The notes under the pieces: model-generated
The model's input: the letters and a program-made list of their open reading frames with translations, nothing else
Told to the model about the DNA's origin: nothing
Database searches by the model: none
Made by a program: the position numbers and the translations under genes
NCBI GenBank assembly: GCA_021161495.1
Contig: JAGHAO010000024.1
Coordinates: forward strand, 1-15,951
Length of the DNA stretch: 15,951 nt
Direction of reading: 5' to 3'
DNA from: Caldisericaceae bacterium
Lineage (GTDB): Bacteria; Caldisericota; Caldisericia; Caldisericales; Caldisericaceae
Shown here: one piece after another, positions 1 through 7,530 of the stretch
Numbering within the stretch: position 1 is the stretch's first letter
Layout of the letters: every line of letters starts with the position of its first letter

Positions 1-284
1 CCGTGCATTCCTATGACATCTATCTCCTTTCGGCTTATTTTTTTCTCTTCCATAAATTCTTTCACCGCATTCGCATACAGTTTTCCTATGTAAAAATTCA
101 AGAAAGAAATATCTTCGGTTCCGCCTTTTTCAATGACTTTTTCGATGAACGCCCGGATTTTTTTCGAAAACGGATACGTTTCGAACGAGAGGATTTTGAA
201 GTTTTCCCCGTTCAAGCCTGTCGAGGCAAGGGCTACGGTGATTCCGTCAAGAGAAGTTCCGCTCATCATTCCGATTGCTTTCAT
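1..284 (-). CDS. anmK: Anhydro-N-acetylmuramic acid kinase, N-terminal part (cut by window edge)
   Basis: AnmK opens the anhydro ring of 1,6-anhydro-MurNAc and phosphorylates it to MurNAc-6-phosphate in the cytoplasm, feeding MurQ. Only the first 94 codons are in the window; the 3' part lies before base 1. The start reads MKAIGMMSGTSLDGITVAL, and the MSGTSLDG phosphate-binding signature near the N-terminus is diagnostic of AnmK. It is followed by the expected TYPFSKKIR and ISFLNFYIGKLYANAV stretches and a DVIGMHG end, where the family has its next conserved GxHGQT block. The ATG at 284 overlaps the TGA of the amidase gene (ATGA), so translation is probably coupled. It is the last visible gene of the salvage operon. 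AnmK implies that substrates include anhydromuropeptides released by lytic transglycosylases. The identification is firm; only its completeness is unknown. Confidence 0.93.
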   Translation of the reverse strand, partial: MKAIGMMSGTSLDGITVALASTGLNGENFKILSFETYPFSKKIRAFIEKVIEKGGTEDISFLNFYIGKLYANAVKEFMEEKKISRKEIDVIGMH

Positions 285-1321
285 AAAATTTCTCCGTAAA
301 CCGCATTGCTCAGAATTCTCCTGAGCCTGAGGTGTTTTTTGTTTTCTCTGCCGTAATAAACCCTGTTTGTGAGAATGATAATTGCGATATTTTCCTTAAA
401 GTCAAAGAACATTGACGTTCCGGTAAACCCCGAATGCCCTATTGAATCTTCGGAAGCAAAATCCGGGGCACCGCCGAAATCCTTCCCGTAAATCCAACCC
501 GCCGTCCTGCGCGGGCGGAGGTTTCCGGTTTGCACTTCTCTCATAAGTTTTATGGAAAATCGGGACAAAAATTTCTTTTCGCCGGAAACTCCTCCGTTTA
601 GAATCATTTCCGAAAATTTGGATAAGTCCGAAAGCGAGGAAAAAATCCCGGCATTTCCGCTTACGCCCCGCAAAGCGCGTGCATTCTCGTCGTGAACTGT
701 TCCTTTCAGGTTCTCCGTTGCAACAGCGGGTTTTTCGGGAGGAGGGTTGAACATCGTATTTTCCATTCCGATTTCTCCGAAAAATTCTTTTGCGAGTTTC
801 TCGAGGGGTTCTCCGGAAACTTTTTTCAGGATGTAAGCGAGCAGTATGTAATTCATACAACTGTATTCGACTTTTTGGAAAGGCTTCCTTACGATTCCGC
901 ACTTTTTAATCCGTTCGACTGCGGTTTCAAGGGTGATTTCCGGCACTTCTTGCAATTTTTCCGGTGCGCCTTCGCATTTTTCCGAGTAAAGCGGAAGCCA
1001 CGAAATAATGCCCGATGTGTGCGAAAGAAGAGAAAGCAATGCGATTTCTTCCGGGAATCCGCTTATGTAAAAGTTCAAACTGTCTTTCAGGGAAAGCATT
1101 CCTTTTTCCGCGAATTTCAAAACGAGCGGGGCGGTGAAAACAACTTTTGTAAGCGAGGCGATGTCGAAAAGCGTGTCTTTTGTTATTTCGGCGCCGTTTT
1201 CCTCTTCCTTTCCCAGAGCAATGAGCAGAGGTTTTTCGCCCTTCCGCACAACTCCGAGCGCAATTGCCGTGGCTGTTTTTTCGGAGAGTGCTTTTTTTAT
1301 GATGTTTTTTACTCTTTCCAT
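281..1321 (-). CDS. amiE: AmiE-like serine hydrolase (beta-lactamase fold), probable N-acetylmuramoyl-L-alanine amidase
   Basis: This 346-residue protein has the class C beta-lactamase/esterase fold. It shows the nucleophile motif SLTK at residues 56-59, an LLSHTSG block at 98-104, YSC at 153-155 where YxN is usual, and HSG at 296-298 in place of KTG. The VHDENA...VSGNAGIFS segment near 209-228 is, as I recall, typical of the Bacillus subtilis YbbE/AmiE group, which removes the peptide from MurNAc after NagZ has removed GlcNAc. Unlike B. subtilis AmiE, no signal peptide is seen, so it should act in the cytoplasm. The ATG at 1321 was chosen because GGAGG sits 7 bases upstream; the frame is open for 37 more codons inside nagZ. 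It overlaps nagZ by 13 bases and ends in an ATGA overlap with anmK. A different serine peptidase or esterase activity remains possible, but the neighbours favour amidase. Confidence 0.8.
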   Translation of the reverse strand: MERVKNIIKKALSEKTATAIALGVVRKGEKPLLIALGKEEENGAEITKDTLFDIASLTKVVFTAPLVLKFAEKGMLSLKDSLNFYISGFPEEIALLSLLSHTSGIISWLPLYSEKCEGAPEKLQEVPEITLETAVERIKKCGIVRKPFQKVEYSCMNYILLAYILKKVSGEPLEKLAKEFFGEIGMENTMFNPPPEKPAVATENLKGTVHDENARALRGVSGNAGIFSSLSDLSKFSEMILNGGVSGEKKFLSRFSIKLMREVQTGNLRPRRTAGWIYGKDFGGAPDFASEDSIGHSGFTGTSMFFDFKENIAIIILTNRVYYGRENKKHLRLRRILSNAVYGEIL

Positions 1322-2694
1322 ATGATTTCCTCCGAAACGGGCAAAATTCCTTCCGCTTTCTCCTTGCCTTCTATTACGGAAAGGGCGTGTTTTATGATTT
1401 TCTCGAGAGGTGAGAATGTAAGCAAAATGCAATCTGCAAAAGAAAACTCCTTTATGTCGGCGGGGTCACCCGCAACGATCACACAGAGGTTTTTGTTCTT
1501 TTCCTTTATTCTTTTTGCAAGTGCGATCTGCCCCCTGTGCTTGAATGCGTTGTAAGAAACAAGAACTGCGTTTTTCAGCGGGAAAGTGGAAATTCTTTCC
1601 GTTTCTTCCGAAGACGGGTCAATGGGAAAATCGCCCTGTTGAACTTTCATTTCCTCTACCTGCACTTCCTGAACGATTTGCGGAAAAAGGAAATGAAACC
1701 CTTCTTTCGGAATGAAACCGTTGTCTTTGTAAACGCAGACAAATTTCTTTTTTACTCTGAGAGTTTTCGGATTTTCTTTTCGAAGTTTTAAGGAACCGAG
1801 GCGCTCGAGGTATTCGCTCAAATCAATTCCGCTTTTTTCCACGGATTTTAACATCTCTTTTTGAAGAGAAAGCGTATGCGAAACAATCAGAAGGTCATTC
1901 CCCGCATTGAGAGCCTTCAATGCGATTTCCGATGCCGGGTAAACCATCGCTCCTCCCATTTCGAGGCAGTCCGTTATGACCGGGCCTTTGAAGCCTATTT
2001 CGCTTCTCAAAGCGGAAATTGCTTTTTTGGAGAATGTCACCGGGTTTTCCGGATCGATTTCTCCTACCGTGATGTGTGCGGTCATCACAAAATCCGCATT
2101 GGCGGACGCCGTTTTGAAAGGGTAAAGCGCCTTTTCGAGCATCTCGGAATTTCCGCCAAATTCGGGAAGCCCTTTGTGCGGGTCTTTTACCGCACCCCCG
2201 TACCCTACGAAGTGTTTCAATGCCGAGAGGATACCCGCATCGTGCAGGCCTTTGATTGCGGAATTTACAAACAGGGAGACTTTTTGCGGGTCGCTTCCGA
2301 AACTCCTTGTCCCGATTGAATTTCTCTTTTTCAGGTACACGTCCGCAACGGGTGCAAGATTCAGGTTTATACCTTTTTCGCGCAAAATCTTTCCGGTTGC
2401 AAAATATACATCCCTTATAAAAGATGCGGAGTTTGACATTGCAGCATTCATATTTCCGAAAAAGAAATCGTCCGTGTCTTTTATTCTCCTCACGATTCCG
2501 CCTTCCTGGTCGATTGCAATCAAAGGATTTTCGAATTCGTTTTTTATTATTTCGATATTCTCTTTGAGGTGGGCGAGGTTTCTTCCAAACAGGATAAAGT
2601 TCCTCACGCCCGCGGACTTAAAAAACGCAAGCCTTTCTCCGGAAAGGATTTCTTCCGTGAATCCGAACATAAAAACTTTTCCCGCTTCACTCAT
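1309..2694 (-). CDS. nagZ: NagZ-like beta-N-acetylglucosaminidase, glycoside hydrolase family 3
   Basis: The product (461 aa) should release non-reducing GlcNAc from muropeptides. GH3 landmarks are clear: IDQEGGIVRRI at 61-71, NLAPVADV at 112-119, the KHFVGYGG block at 160-167, a D-P-H at 171-173 matching the Asp-His acid/base dyad of NagZ enzymes, and ITDCLEMGGAM at 240-250 supplying nucleophile Asp242. The catalytic domain ends near residue 300. About 150 more residues follow, so this resembles the two-domain Bacillus type rather than the roughly 340-residue proteobacterial NagZ. There is no signal peptide, which predicts a cytoplasmic enzyme acting on imported muropeptides. The ATG at 2694 has AGGAG upstream; a start 16 codons earlier at 2742 lies inside the preceding gene and adds a basic, non-conserved tail. 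It overlaps both neighbours by 8 and 13 bases. Confidence 0.88.
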   Translation of the reverse strand: MSEAGKVFMFGFTEEILSGERLAFFKSAGVRNFILFGRNLAHLKENIEIIKNEFENPLIAIDQEGGIVRRIKDTDDFFFGNMNAAMSNSASFIRDVYFATGKILREKGINLNLAPVADVYLKKRNSIGTRSFGSDPQKVSLFVNSAIKGLHDAGILSALKHFVGYGGAVKDPHKGLPEFGGNSEMLEKALYPFKTASANADFVMTAHITVGEIDPENPVTFSKKAISALRSEIGFKGPVITDCLEMGGAMVYPASEIALKALNAGNDLLIVSHTLSLQKEMLKSVEKSGIDLSEYLERLGSLKLRKENPKTLRVKKKFVCVYKDNGFIPKEGFHFLFPQIVQEVQVEEMKVQQGDFPIDPSSEETERISTFPLKNAVLVSYNAFKHRGQIALAKRIKEKNKNLCVIVAGDPADIKEFSFADCILLTFSPLEKIIKHALSVIEGKEKAEGILPVSEEIIWKE

Positions 2695-3418
2695 ATAAAA
2701 TCTCCTTTGTTTTTTTAACCTCTTTTTCGAAAAATTCGGCAAGGTTTTCCGAATTTCTCGGAACCGCCTCGTTTATAACGGGTAGATCGAATTCTTTCAG
2801 AAATGCTGCAATCTCTTTTAACGGCAGAGCACCTTTGCCCAAAGGAAGGTGCAAGTCTTTTCCCGGAACGGTGTCGCTTATGTGGATTTTTCCTATTCTC
2901 TCCTTATAAGAATCTTTAAGCGAAAACAGATTTTTCAAACTTCCTTCGTTTGCGAATACGTGCGGTATGTCGAGGCAAACTTTCAGTTTCTCAAAGTTCA
3001 GGATAAATTCGAAAAACTCGTTTATATTTGCAAAATACGAAGACAGCGTGATATTCTCAAGGAGGACAAGCCCCGACTCAGAAAGTTCGGAAAGGGTTTT
3101 CTCCATTCTTTTTAGAGATTTTTCTTTCCACCCGTCAAAATTCGTTATGCTTCTTCCTTCGTGAACCACAACCGTTAGATCGAAACGAAACAGTTTCGAA
3201 ACTTCTTTTTTCGAAAATTCCAGTGCGGAATCGTTCAATGCGGAAACGTTCGTATAGTGGTGGGGAGCGTGTAAGGATTTTTCAAAATTTCCTTCGATGA
3301 TTCCACTTTCGTTAAATTCCATAACAAATTCCACTTCTTCGGTCGGAATCTTTCTCGTTATTTTTACGTCTCCTCCGTTCAGCAGGATTCCTATTGTTGA
3401 AATTCCGGCGCGTTTCAT
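2687..3418 (-). CDS. Xylose isomerase-like TIM-barrel protein (sugar phosphate isomerase/epimerase family), role unknown
   Basis: A 243-residue protein of the AP endonuclease 2 / xylose isomerase-like TIM-barrel superfamily. Supporting motifs are SLHAPHHY around residue 50, VVHEG near 93, LLENIT near 120, CLDIPHVFA near 147, KIHISDTVPGKDLHLPLGKG near 177-195 and a late INEAV. These give the His, Glu, Asp, His, His and Glu residues expected to bind divalent metals. It is shorter than most members (260-300 aa). The ATG at 3418 overlaps the permease stop as ATGA with no clear ribosome binding site, so translation is likely coupled. The substrate cannot be read from the sequence. Its place between the permeases and nagZ suggests work on an amino sugar, lactate-ether sugar or related intermediate. 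I know of no such gene in the B. subtilis MurNAc operon. An endonuclease IV role is unlikely given the context. Confidence 0.7.
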   Translation of the reverse strand: MKRAGISTIGILLNGGDVKITRKIPTEEVEFVMEFNESGIIEGNFEKSLHAPHHYTNVSALNDSALEFSKKEVSKLFRFDLTVVVHEGRSITNFDGWKEKSLKRMEKTLSELSESGLVLLENITLSSYFANINEFFEFILNFEKLKVCLDIPHVFANEGSLKNLFSLKDSYKERIGKIHISDTVPGKDLHLPLGKGALPLKEIAAFLKEFDLPVINEAVPRNSENLAEFFEKEVKKTKEILYE

Positions 3419-4302
3419 AGGAAAAGTTTCGGGTCCATCGCATCGCGCAGCCCGTCTCCCAAAAAGTTAAACAAGAGAGTGACGAGCAAAATGGAAAGCC
3501 CGGGCCACCAAACGAGCCATTGCGAAGTCCAGATATACGTTTGCGCACCTAAAAGCATATTTCCCCAACTCGGCGTGGGCGGTTGAACTCCCAGTCCGAA
3601 GAACGAAAGCGTTGCCTCGGCAATGATTACCCTTCCTATCCTTAGCGTCGCCCAAACAATACTCACTGCCATCGTATTGGGAAGTAGGTGTTTCCACACA
3701 ATCGTCCTGTCCGGAACTCCGATCGCTTTCGACGCTTCTATGTATTCCTCTTCTCTTACGGAGAGTGTTTCTCCCCTTATGAGCCTTGCGATTCCCACCC
3801 AGCCGAACGCCGACATAATGACGATGAGTTTCACGACGCTGTTCGGAATAAACCGCATCTTCGCCGCAACAATAAGGAGAGGAAGTTCCGGAATGGTCAT
3901 CATAATCTCGTTAATCCTCATAAGCAGATTGTCCAAAAAGCCTCTCTTGTATCCCGCCCAGAGCCCTACGAAGATACCTAAAAGTCCGCTGAAAAACGTT
4001 ACCGCAAAACCTACGAGCAGGGAAATTCTTCCTCCGTAAAGGAGTCTTATAAATTCGTCTCTTCCGTTGTCATCCGTTCCCATAATGTGGTGTGGGGACG
4101 GCGGTTGAAGTGCCTGCGCGAGGTCTACTTTGTTGGGGTCGATGTGCACGAACATCGGGACAAAAACCACTATAACGATTATTGCAATCAGAATATACAA
4201 ACTTATCATTGCGAGCCTGTGCCTTTTGAGTCTCGTAAAAACTTTTTGCCAATAGGAAAATGATCCTTCTTTGTTTAATTTAAGCGCTTTTTCTTTTGTC
4301 AT
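3415..4302 (-). CDS. dppC: ABC transporter permease, DppC/OppC type
   Basis: Second inner-membrane subunit of a family 5 (peptide/opine/nickel) ABC importer, 295 aa. It has a basic cytoplasmic N-terminus, a first membrane helix (ISLYILIAIIVIVVFVP), the MGTDDNGRDEFIRLLYGGRISL block typical of DppC after the first periplasmic loop, further helices, and the EAA loop EEYIEASKAIGVPDRTIVWKHLLPN that contacts the ATPase. It ends in DGLRDAMDPKL, a family hallmark. The ATG at 4302 is preferred because GAGG lies 6 bases upstream. A GTG at 4314 would form a GTGA overlap with dppB and adds MRLT, but has no ribosome binding site. It probably forms the channel with the dppB product. In this operon the likely cargo is muropeptide or cell-wall peptide rather than ordinary dipeptide. 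No DppD/DppF ATPase gene is in the window. Confidence 0.92.
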   Translation of the reverse strand: MTKEKALKLNKEGSFSYWQKVFTRLKRHRLAMISLYILIAIIVIVVFVPMFVHIDPNKVDLAQALQPPSPHHIMGTDDNGRDEFIRLLYGGRISLLVGFAVTFFSGLLGIFVGLWAGYKRGFLDNLLMRINEIMMTIPELPLLIVAAKMRFIPNSVVKLIVIMSAFGWVGIARLIRGETLSVREEEYIEASKAIGVPDRTIVWKHLLPNTMAVSIVWATLRIGRVIIAEATLSFFGLGVQPPTPSWGNMLLGAQTYIWTSQWLVWWPGLSILLVTLLFNFLGDGLRDAMDPKLFL

Positions 4303-4310
4303 TGTCAGCC

Positions 4311-5276
4311 TCACGAATATTTTATTCTCGGATCGATGAGCGCATACATCACATCGGCAATAACGAGGCTTATCAGGAGTATCACCGCATACATTATTAT
4401 TCCGCCCATCGCAACCATATAGTCGTTATTCATCACAGCCTGAATTATAAGCCTTCCCATTCCGGGGATCGAAAACACCTGCTCCGTTACCGCCGAACCT
4501 CCCAGAAGTCCGGGAAGTGAAAGAAAGAAGAGCGTAACAATTGGATTAAGTGCGTTCCTGAACACGTGTTTTTTCAAAACCTGCCTTTCGGAAAGCCCTT
4601 TTGCTCTCGCGGTCCTCACGTAATCTTTTCTCAACATTTCTAAGACGGACGAGCGGGTGTATCTCGCCCATACGGCAATACTTCCCAAACTTATCACTAT
4701 TATCGGCATAACGAGGTATTTTGCCCTGTCCATAATTCTTGCGATAAGAGGAGCGCTCTCCATACCCGGAGTCATTATTCCGCCGGGCGGAAGCAAGTGA
4801 AGTTTTACGGAAAACAGAATCATAAGCATAAGCCCGAACCAGAAATGCGGCATCGCTATCCCGAAATAGGAGATTCCGGTGAAAAGATGGTCGAAAAACG
4901 AATACTGCTTCACCGCGGATTTGAAACCTATCCATATGCCGACAAAAAGCGAGATTGTAAACGTGAATATGTTGATCGAAAGCGTAATCGGGAGAGCCCT
5001 TCCAATCATTTTTATTACGGATTCTCCGGTTACGGCCGAAATTCCGAAATTGCCCCTGATCATTGCGAAGAACCAATAAAAGTACCTAAGCATAACGGGC
5101 TTGTCAAATCCGTACATATGTTTCAGAGCGGCAATGTCCGAAGGACTTATGAACGGATTTGTCTGAAGTTCGGCAAACGGGTCGCCGAGTAAACTGAAAA
5201 GGAAAAACGCAATGAGTGTTATGCCTATAAACTCCGGAATTATTATCAAAAGCCTTCTCAATATGTAGTTCTTCAT
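4311..5276 (-). CDS. dppB: ABC transporter permease, DppB/OppB type
   Basis: First permease of the importer, 321 aa. It starts MKNYILRRLLIIIPEFIGIT, the usual N-terminal helix of DppB. GDPFAELQTNPFISPSDIAALKHMYGFDKPV is followed by the YFYWFFAMIRGNFG region found in this family. About six membrane helices are visible. The EAA loop is DYVRTARAKGLSERQVLKKHVFRNALNPIV, and the C-terminus shows VTEQVFSIPGMGRLIIQAV and DVMYALIDPRIKYS, both family hallmarks. The ATG at 5276 has a strong GGAGG 4 bases upstream. It follows the binding-protein gene by 49 bases, a gap filled by a perfect hairpin that may lower expression of the permeases relative to the binding protein. Specificity is set mainly by the binding protein, so the cargo is inferred from context. 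Confidence 0.93.
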   Translation of the reverse strand: MKNYILRRLLIIIPEFIGITLIAFFLFSLLGDPFAELQTNPFISPSDIAALKHMYGFDKPVMLRYFYWFFAMIRGNFGISAVTGESVIKMIGRALPITLSINIFTFTISLFVGIWIGFKSAVKQYSFFDHLFTGISYFGIAMPHFWFGLMLMILFSVKLHLLPPGGIMTPGMESAPLIARIMDRAKYLVMPIIVISLGSIAVWARYTRSSVLEMLRKDYVRTARAKGLSERQVLKKHVFRNALNPIVTLFFLSLPGLLGGSAVTEQVFSIPGMGRLIIQAVMNNDYMVAMGGIIMYAVILLISLVIADVMYALIDPRIKYS

Positions 5277-5287
5277 TTTACCTCCGT

Positions 5288-5310
5288 CGGAGGGGGATTA
5301 TCCCCCTCCG
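5288..5310 (-). promoter_or_regulatory. Intercistronic hairpin between the binding-protein and permease genes
   Basis: A perfect inverted repeat lies here: CGGAGGGGGA, loop TTA, TCCCCCTCCG (10-bp stem, 3-base loop, mostly G-C). It starts 16 bases after the stop of the SLH-binding-protein gene and ends just before the dppB ribosome binding site at 5281-5285. On the transcribed minus strand no run of U follows it; A-G-rich sequence and the Shine-Dalgarno come next. It therefore looks like an mRNA-stabilising or partial-attenuation element, as known between malE and malF, rather than a full terminator. It would allow more binding protein than permease to be made. Confidence 0.7.
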
Positions 5311-5325
5311 TGTTTTATTTACCCT

Positions 5326-7530
5326 TTATTTCTTTTCGAAATACCAGAACGAAGCGTTCCAACCGTATCTGTTAACTCCGCCTTTTGTTCCCACGTAATT
5401 AATGAGATTCGCTCTCTTTGCCGTGATTTTAATTCTTTCAAGCCACGGGATTTCGGGAATTTCGTCAGCGAATATTTGCTGGAATTTCCAATAATGTTTC
5501 TTTCTTTCCGCTCTGCTCAAAGAGGAGTACGCAAGAATCGTTTCTTTTGTTGCTTCTTCGTTTCTCCACCTGCTCCAGTTCAAGCCTTTCCATCCGTTCT
5601 CCGCCGTTGGGATCTGATCTATCCTGTATGAAAGGAGAGATCCGGGGAACAGCGGGTCTTCTATCCAACCTGCTCGGTACAAATCAACCTCTCCGCGAGG
5701 GACAATTCTCGTGTAATAGGTTACGAGAGGATATGCCTTAATAACCGCTTTGATTCCAATTGCCTTAAGGTTCGACTGAACGAACGTTACGATCTTCATC
5801 GAAGAAGAACCCGTCGTGGAGCCGAGCGTAACGATGAATTTTTTGCCTTCTTTGTTCACAAGGATTCCGTCTGAGCCCATTGTCCAGCCTGCTTCTTTGA
5901 GAAGCTGTCTTGCTTTATCGGGCTGATACGTGTAAAGTTTCATCTTGGGATAGAATGCCCAACTGCTCTTCATAATCGGACCGTGGCAGAGGCCGGCTTT
6001 CCCGTCGTAGACTTCTTTGGAATATTCTTCTCTGTTAATTGCGTAAGCAATTGCTTGCCTTACTCTCTTGTCCGCAAGGAACGGGTTGCTGCAGTTCACT
6101 CCGATGTAGGTCATACCTTTTTCCGTTTCTTCCCAGGTTACAACAAAGTTTTTATTCTTGGAAAGGACTTTTGCCTGCTCCGGATTGAGTTGCCCGACGT
6201 CCACGGTTCCGGCGATGAGGTTCGCAAGGCGTGTGTTCGCATCGGGTATGTATTTAATAACAACGCTTTTAACAAGCGGTTTGCCCCACGGATAGTAAGG
6301 ATTTGCAACGAGCCTTATGTAAGAGCCTCTTACCCATTTATCTATCATATACGGGCCGTTTGTCACAGGTTTTTCGTTGAAACTGCAACTGTTCAACGCA
6401 GCCGGGTCTTTGTCGTATATCGGTTTGAGAATATGTGCGGGAAGAAGGCTTCTTCCCAAAACGAATTTGGGATCGACTTTTTTGTAATAGTAAACGATCG
6501 TATAAGGATCTGGCGTTTCCACTTTTTCAATAACCGTTGCAGCGGATCTGTTTACAATCCTGACTTTGGGATCGGCAAGCATTTTTTCCGTGAATACGGC
6601 GTCTTTCGACGTGACCGGGACGCCGTCCGACCATTTGAGCCCTTTCCTTAAATGAACGGTAACTTTCATTTTCTTTTCGCCGTTCACCGTGTAAACAACC
6701 GCGCTTCCGTTGTCAACCGAAGGAACTTCTTTGATTGCGTAAGGGAAAACTTCTTCCTTGTTGTTGAGGCCTACCATAGGCGCAGTTGCAAATGTCAAAG
6801 TGTCGATTGCCGCACCGATCGTGGCAAGCGGCGCGAACAGCGTGTCTGGTTCGGAACCGGATGCAAGATTAATGACGTTGGATTCCGTAGGCGGAACGAG
6901 CATCATATAAATTGCTTTTGCAACTTCCGCACGCGTTGCCGTGTCCATAGGAGCGGCCATTCTTCCGCTTCTGTAAGTAAGCAGTTGATAGTGGTTGTTG
7001 TATGCGAGTGTCATTGCACCTACCGCATACTTCGGAATTTTATTCTCATCGTTTGCAAAGCAAACAGGTTCGGTAATTTTCGCAGCTTCTGATTGTTTAC
7101 CCATCACTCTTACGAGCAACACGGCAAGGTCGCATCTTCTGATTCCGAGAGCAGGGCCGAATTTTCCTCCCCCGATTCCTTTGATATAACCTGCCTTTGC
7201 TGCAGCTTCAACGTAAGGGTACGACCACCTGCTCGGGCTTACGTCGCTGAACGTGGGTTTTGCCGGGCGAACAAGCGGAAGTTTTTTCGCAACAACGACA
7301 AGTTTTGCAAACTGTTCCCTCGTTACCCCCTGTTCGGGCTTGAACGTCCCGTCAGGGAACCCTGCGATTACCCGTTTTGCCGCAAGGTAGTTAATCTCCT
7401 TTGCCGCCCAATAATTTGACGGCACGTCCTTAAAACCGTTTCCCGCATACGCCACAGGCTTTACTGCGAACAGCATCACCAGCAGCATTACGGCAAGTAC
7501 CACCGAGAGTACTTTTGTTTGTGCTTTCAT
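5326..7530 (-). CDS. S-layer-homology-anchored solute-binding protein, family 5 (SBP_bac_5)
   Basis: A 734-residue exported fusion. Residues 1-29 form a signal peptide (basic MKAQTK, long hydrophobic core, cleavage after AYA) with no lipobox cysteine. Three SLH motifs follow at about 32-82 (GFKDVPSNYWAAKEI), 93-143 (FSDVSPSRWSYPYVEAA) and 157-211 (degenerate). A family 5 substrate-binding domain begins near 218 (NLASGSEPDTLF) and runs to the end, with KVTVHLRKGLKWSDGVPVT and later VRQAIAYAINREEYSKEV as typical blocks. The protein should sit outside the membrane, held to wall polymer by the SLH motifs instead of a lipid anchor, and deliver ligand to DppB/DppC. The ATG at 7530 has AGGAGG encoded by the tail of the upstream gene and forms an ATGA overlap with it. 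The ligand is inferred from the operon to be muropeptide, MurNAc-containing sugar or wall peptide; ordinary oligopeptides cannot be excluded. Confidence 0.9.
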   Translation of the reverse strand: MKAQTKVLSVVLAVMLLVMLFAVKPVAYAGNGFKDVPSNYWAAKEINYLAAKRVIAGFPDGTFKPEQGVTREQFAKLVVVAKKLPLVRPAKPTFSDVSPSRWSYPYVEAAAKAGYIKGIGGGKFGPALGIRRCDLAVLLVRVMGKQSEAAKITEPVCFANDENKIPKYAVGAMTLAYNNHYQLLTYRSGRMAAPMDTATRAEVAKAIYMMLVPPTESNVINLASGSEPDTLFAPLATIGAAIDTLTFATAPMVGLNNKEEVFPYAIKEVPSVDNGSAVVYTVNGEKKMKVTVHLRKGLKWSDGVPVTSKDAVFTEKMLADPKVRIVNRSAATVIEKVETPDPYTIVYYYKKVDPKFVLGRSLLPAHILKPIYDKDPAALNSCSFNEKPVTNGPYMIDKWVRGSYIRLVANPYYPWGKPLVKSVVIKYIPDANTRLANLIAGTVDVGQLNPEQAKVLSKNKNFVVTWEETEKGMTYIGVNCSNPFLADKRVRQAIAYAINREEYSKEVYDGKAGLCHGPIMKSSWAFYPKMKLYTYQPDKARQLLKEAGWTMGSDGILVNKEGKKFIVTLGSTTGSSSMKIVTFVQSNLKAIGIKAVIKAYPLVTYYTRIVPRGEVDLYRAGWIEDPLFPGSLLSYRIDQIPTAENGWKGLNWSRWRNEEATKETILAYSSLSRAERKKHYWKFQQIFADEIPEIPWLERIKITAKRANLINYVGTKGGVNRYGWNASFWYFEKK

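Noticed and set aside
692..1555. A 287-codon open frame on the plus strand opposite the amidase and nagZ genes
   Set aside because: It is antisense to two genes with clear family motifs. The predicted protein is Phe/Cys/Arg-rich, as expected from reading Lys/Glu-rich codons backwards, and it has no ribosome binding site.
4303..4314. GTG at 4314 as start of the DppC-type permease
   Set aside because: It would make a GTGA overlap, but there is no Shine-Dalgarno before it. The ATG at 4302 has GAGG at good spacing. It remains possible.
5288..5310. Reading the intercistronic hairpin as a rho-independent terminator
   Set aside because: On the transcribed strand the stem is followed by A/G-rich sequence and the dppB ribosome binding site, not by U residues. 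On the opposite strand it is followed by T-rich sequence, but no plus-strand gene precedes it.
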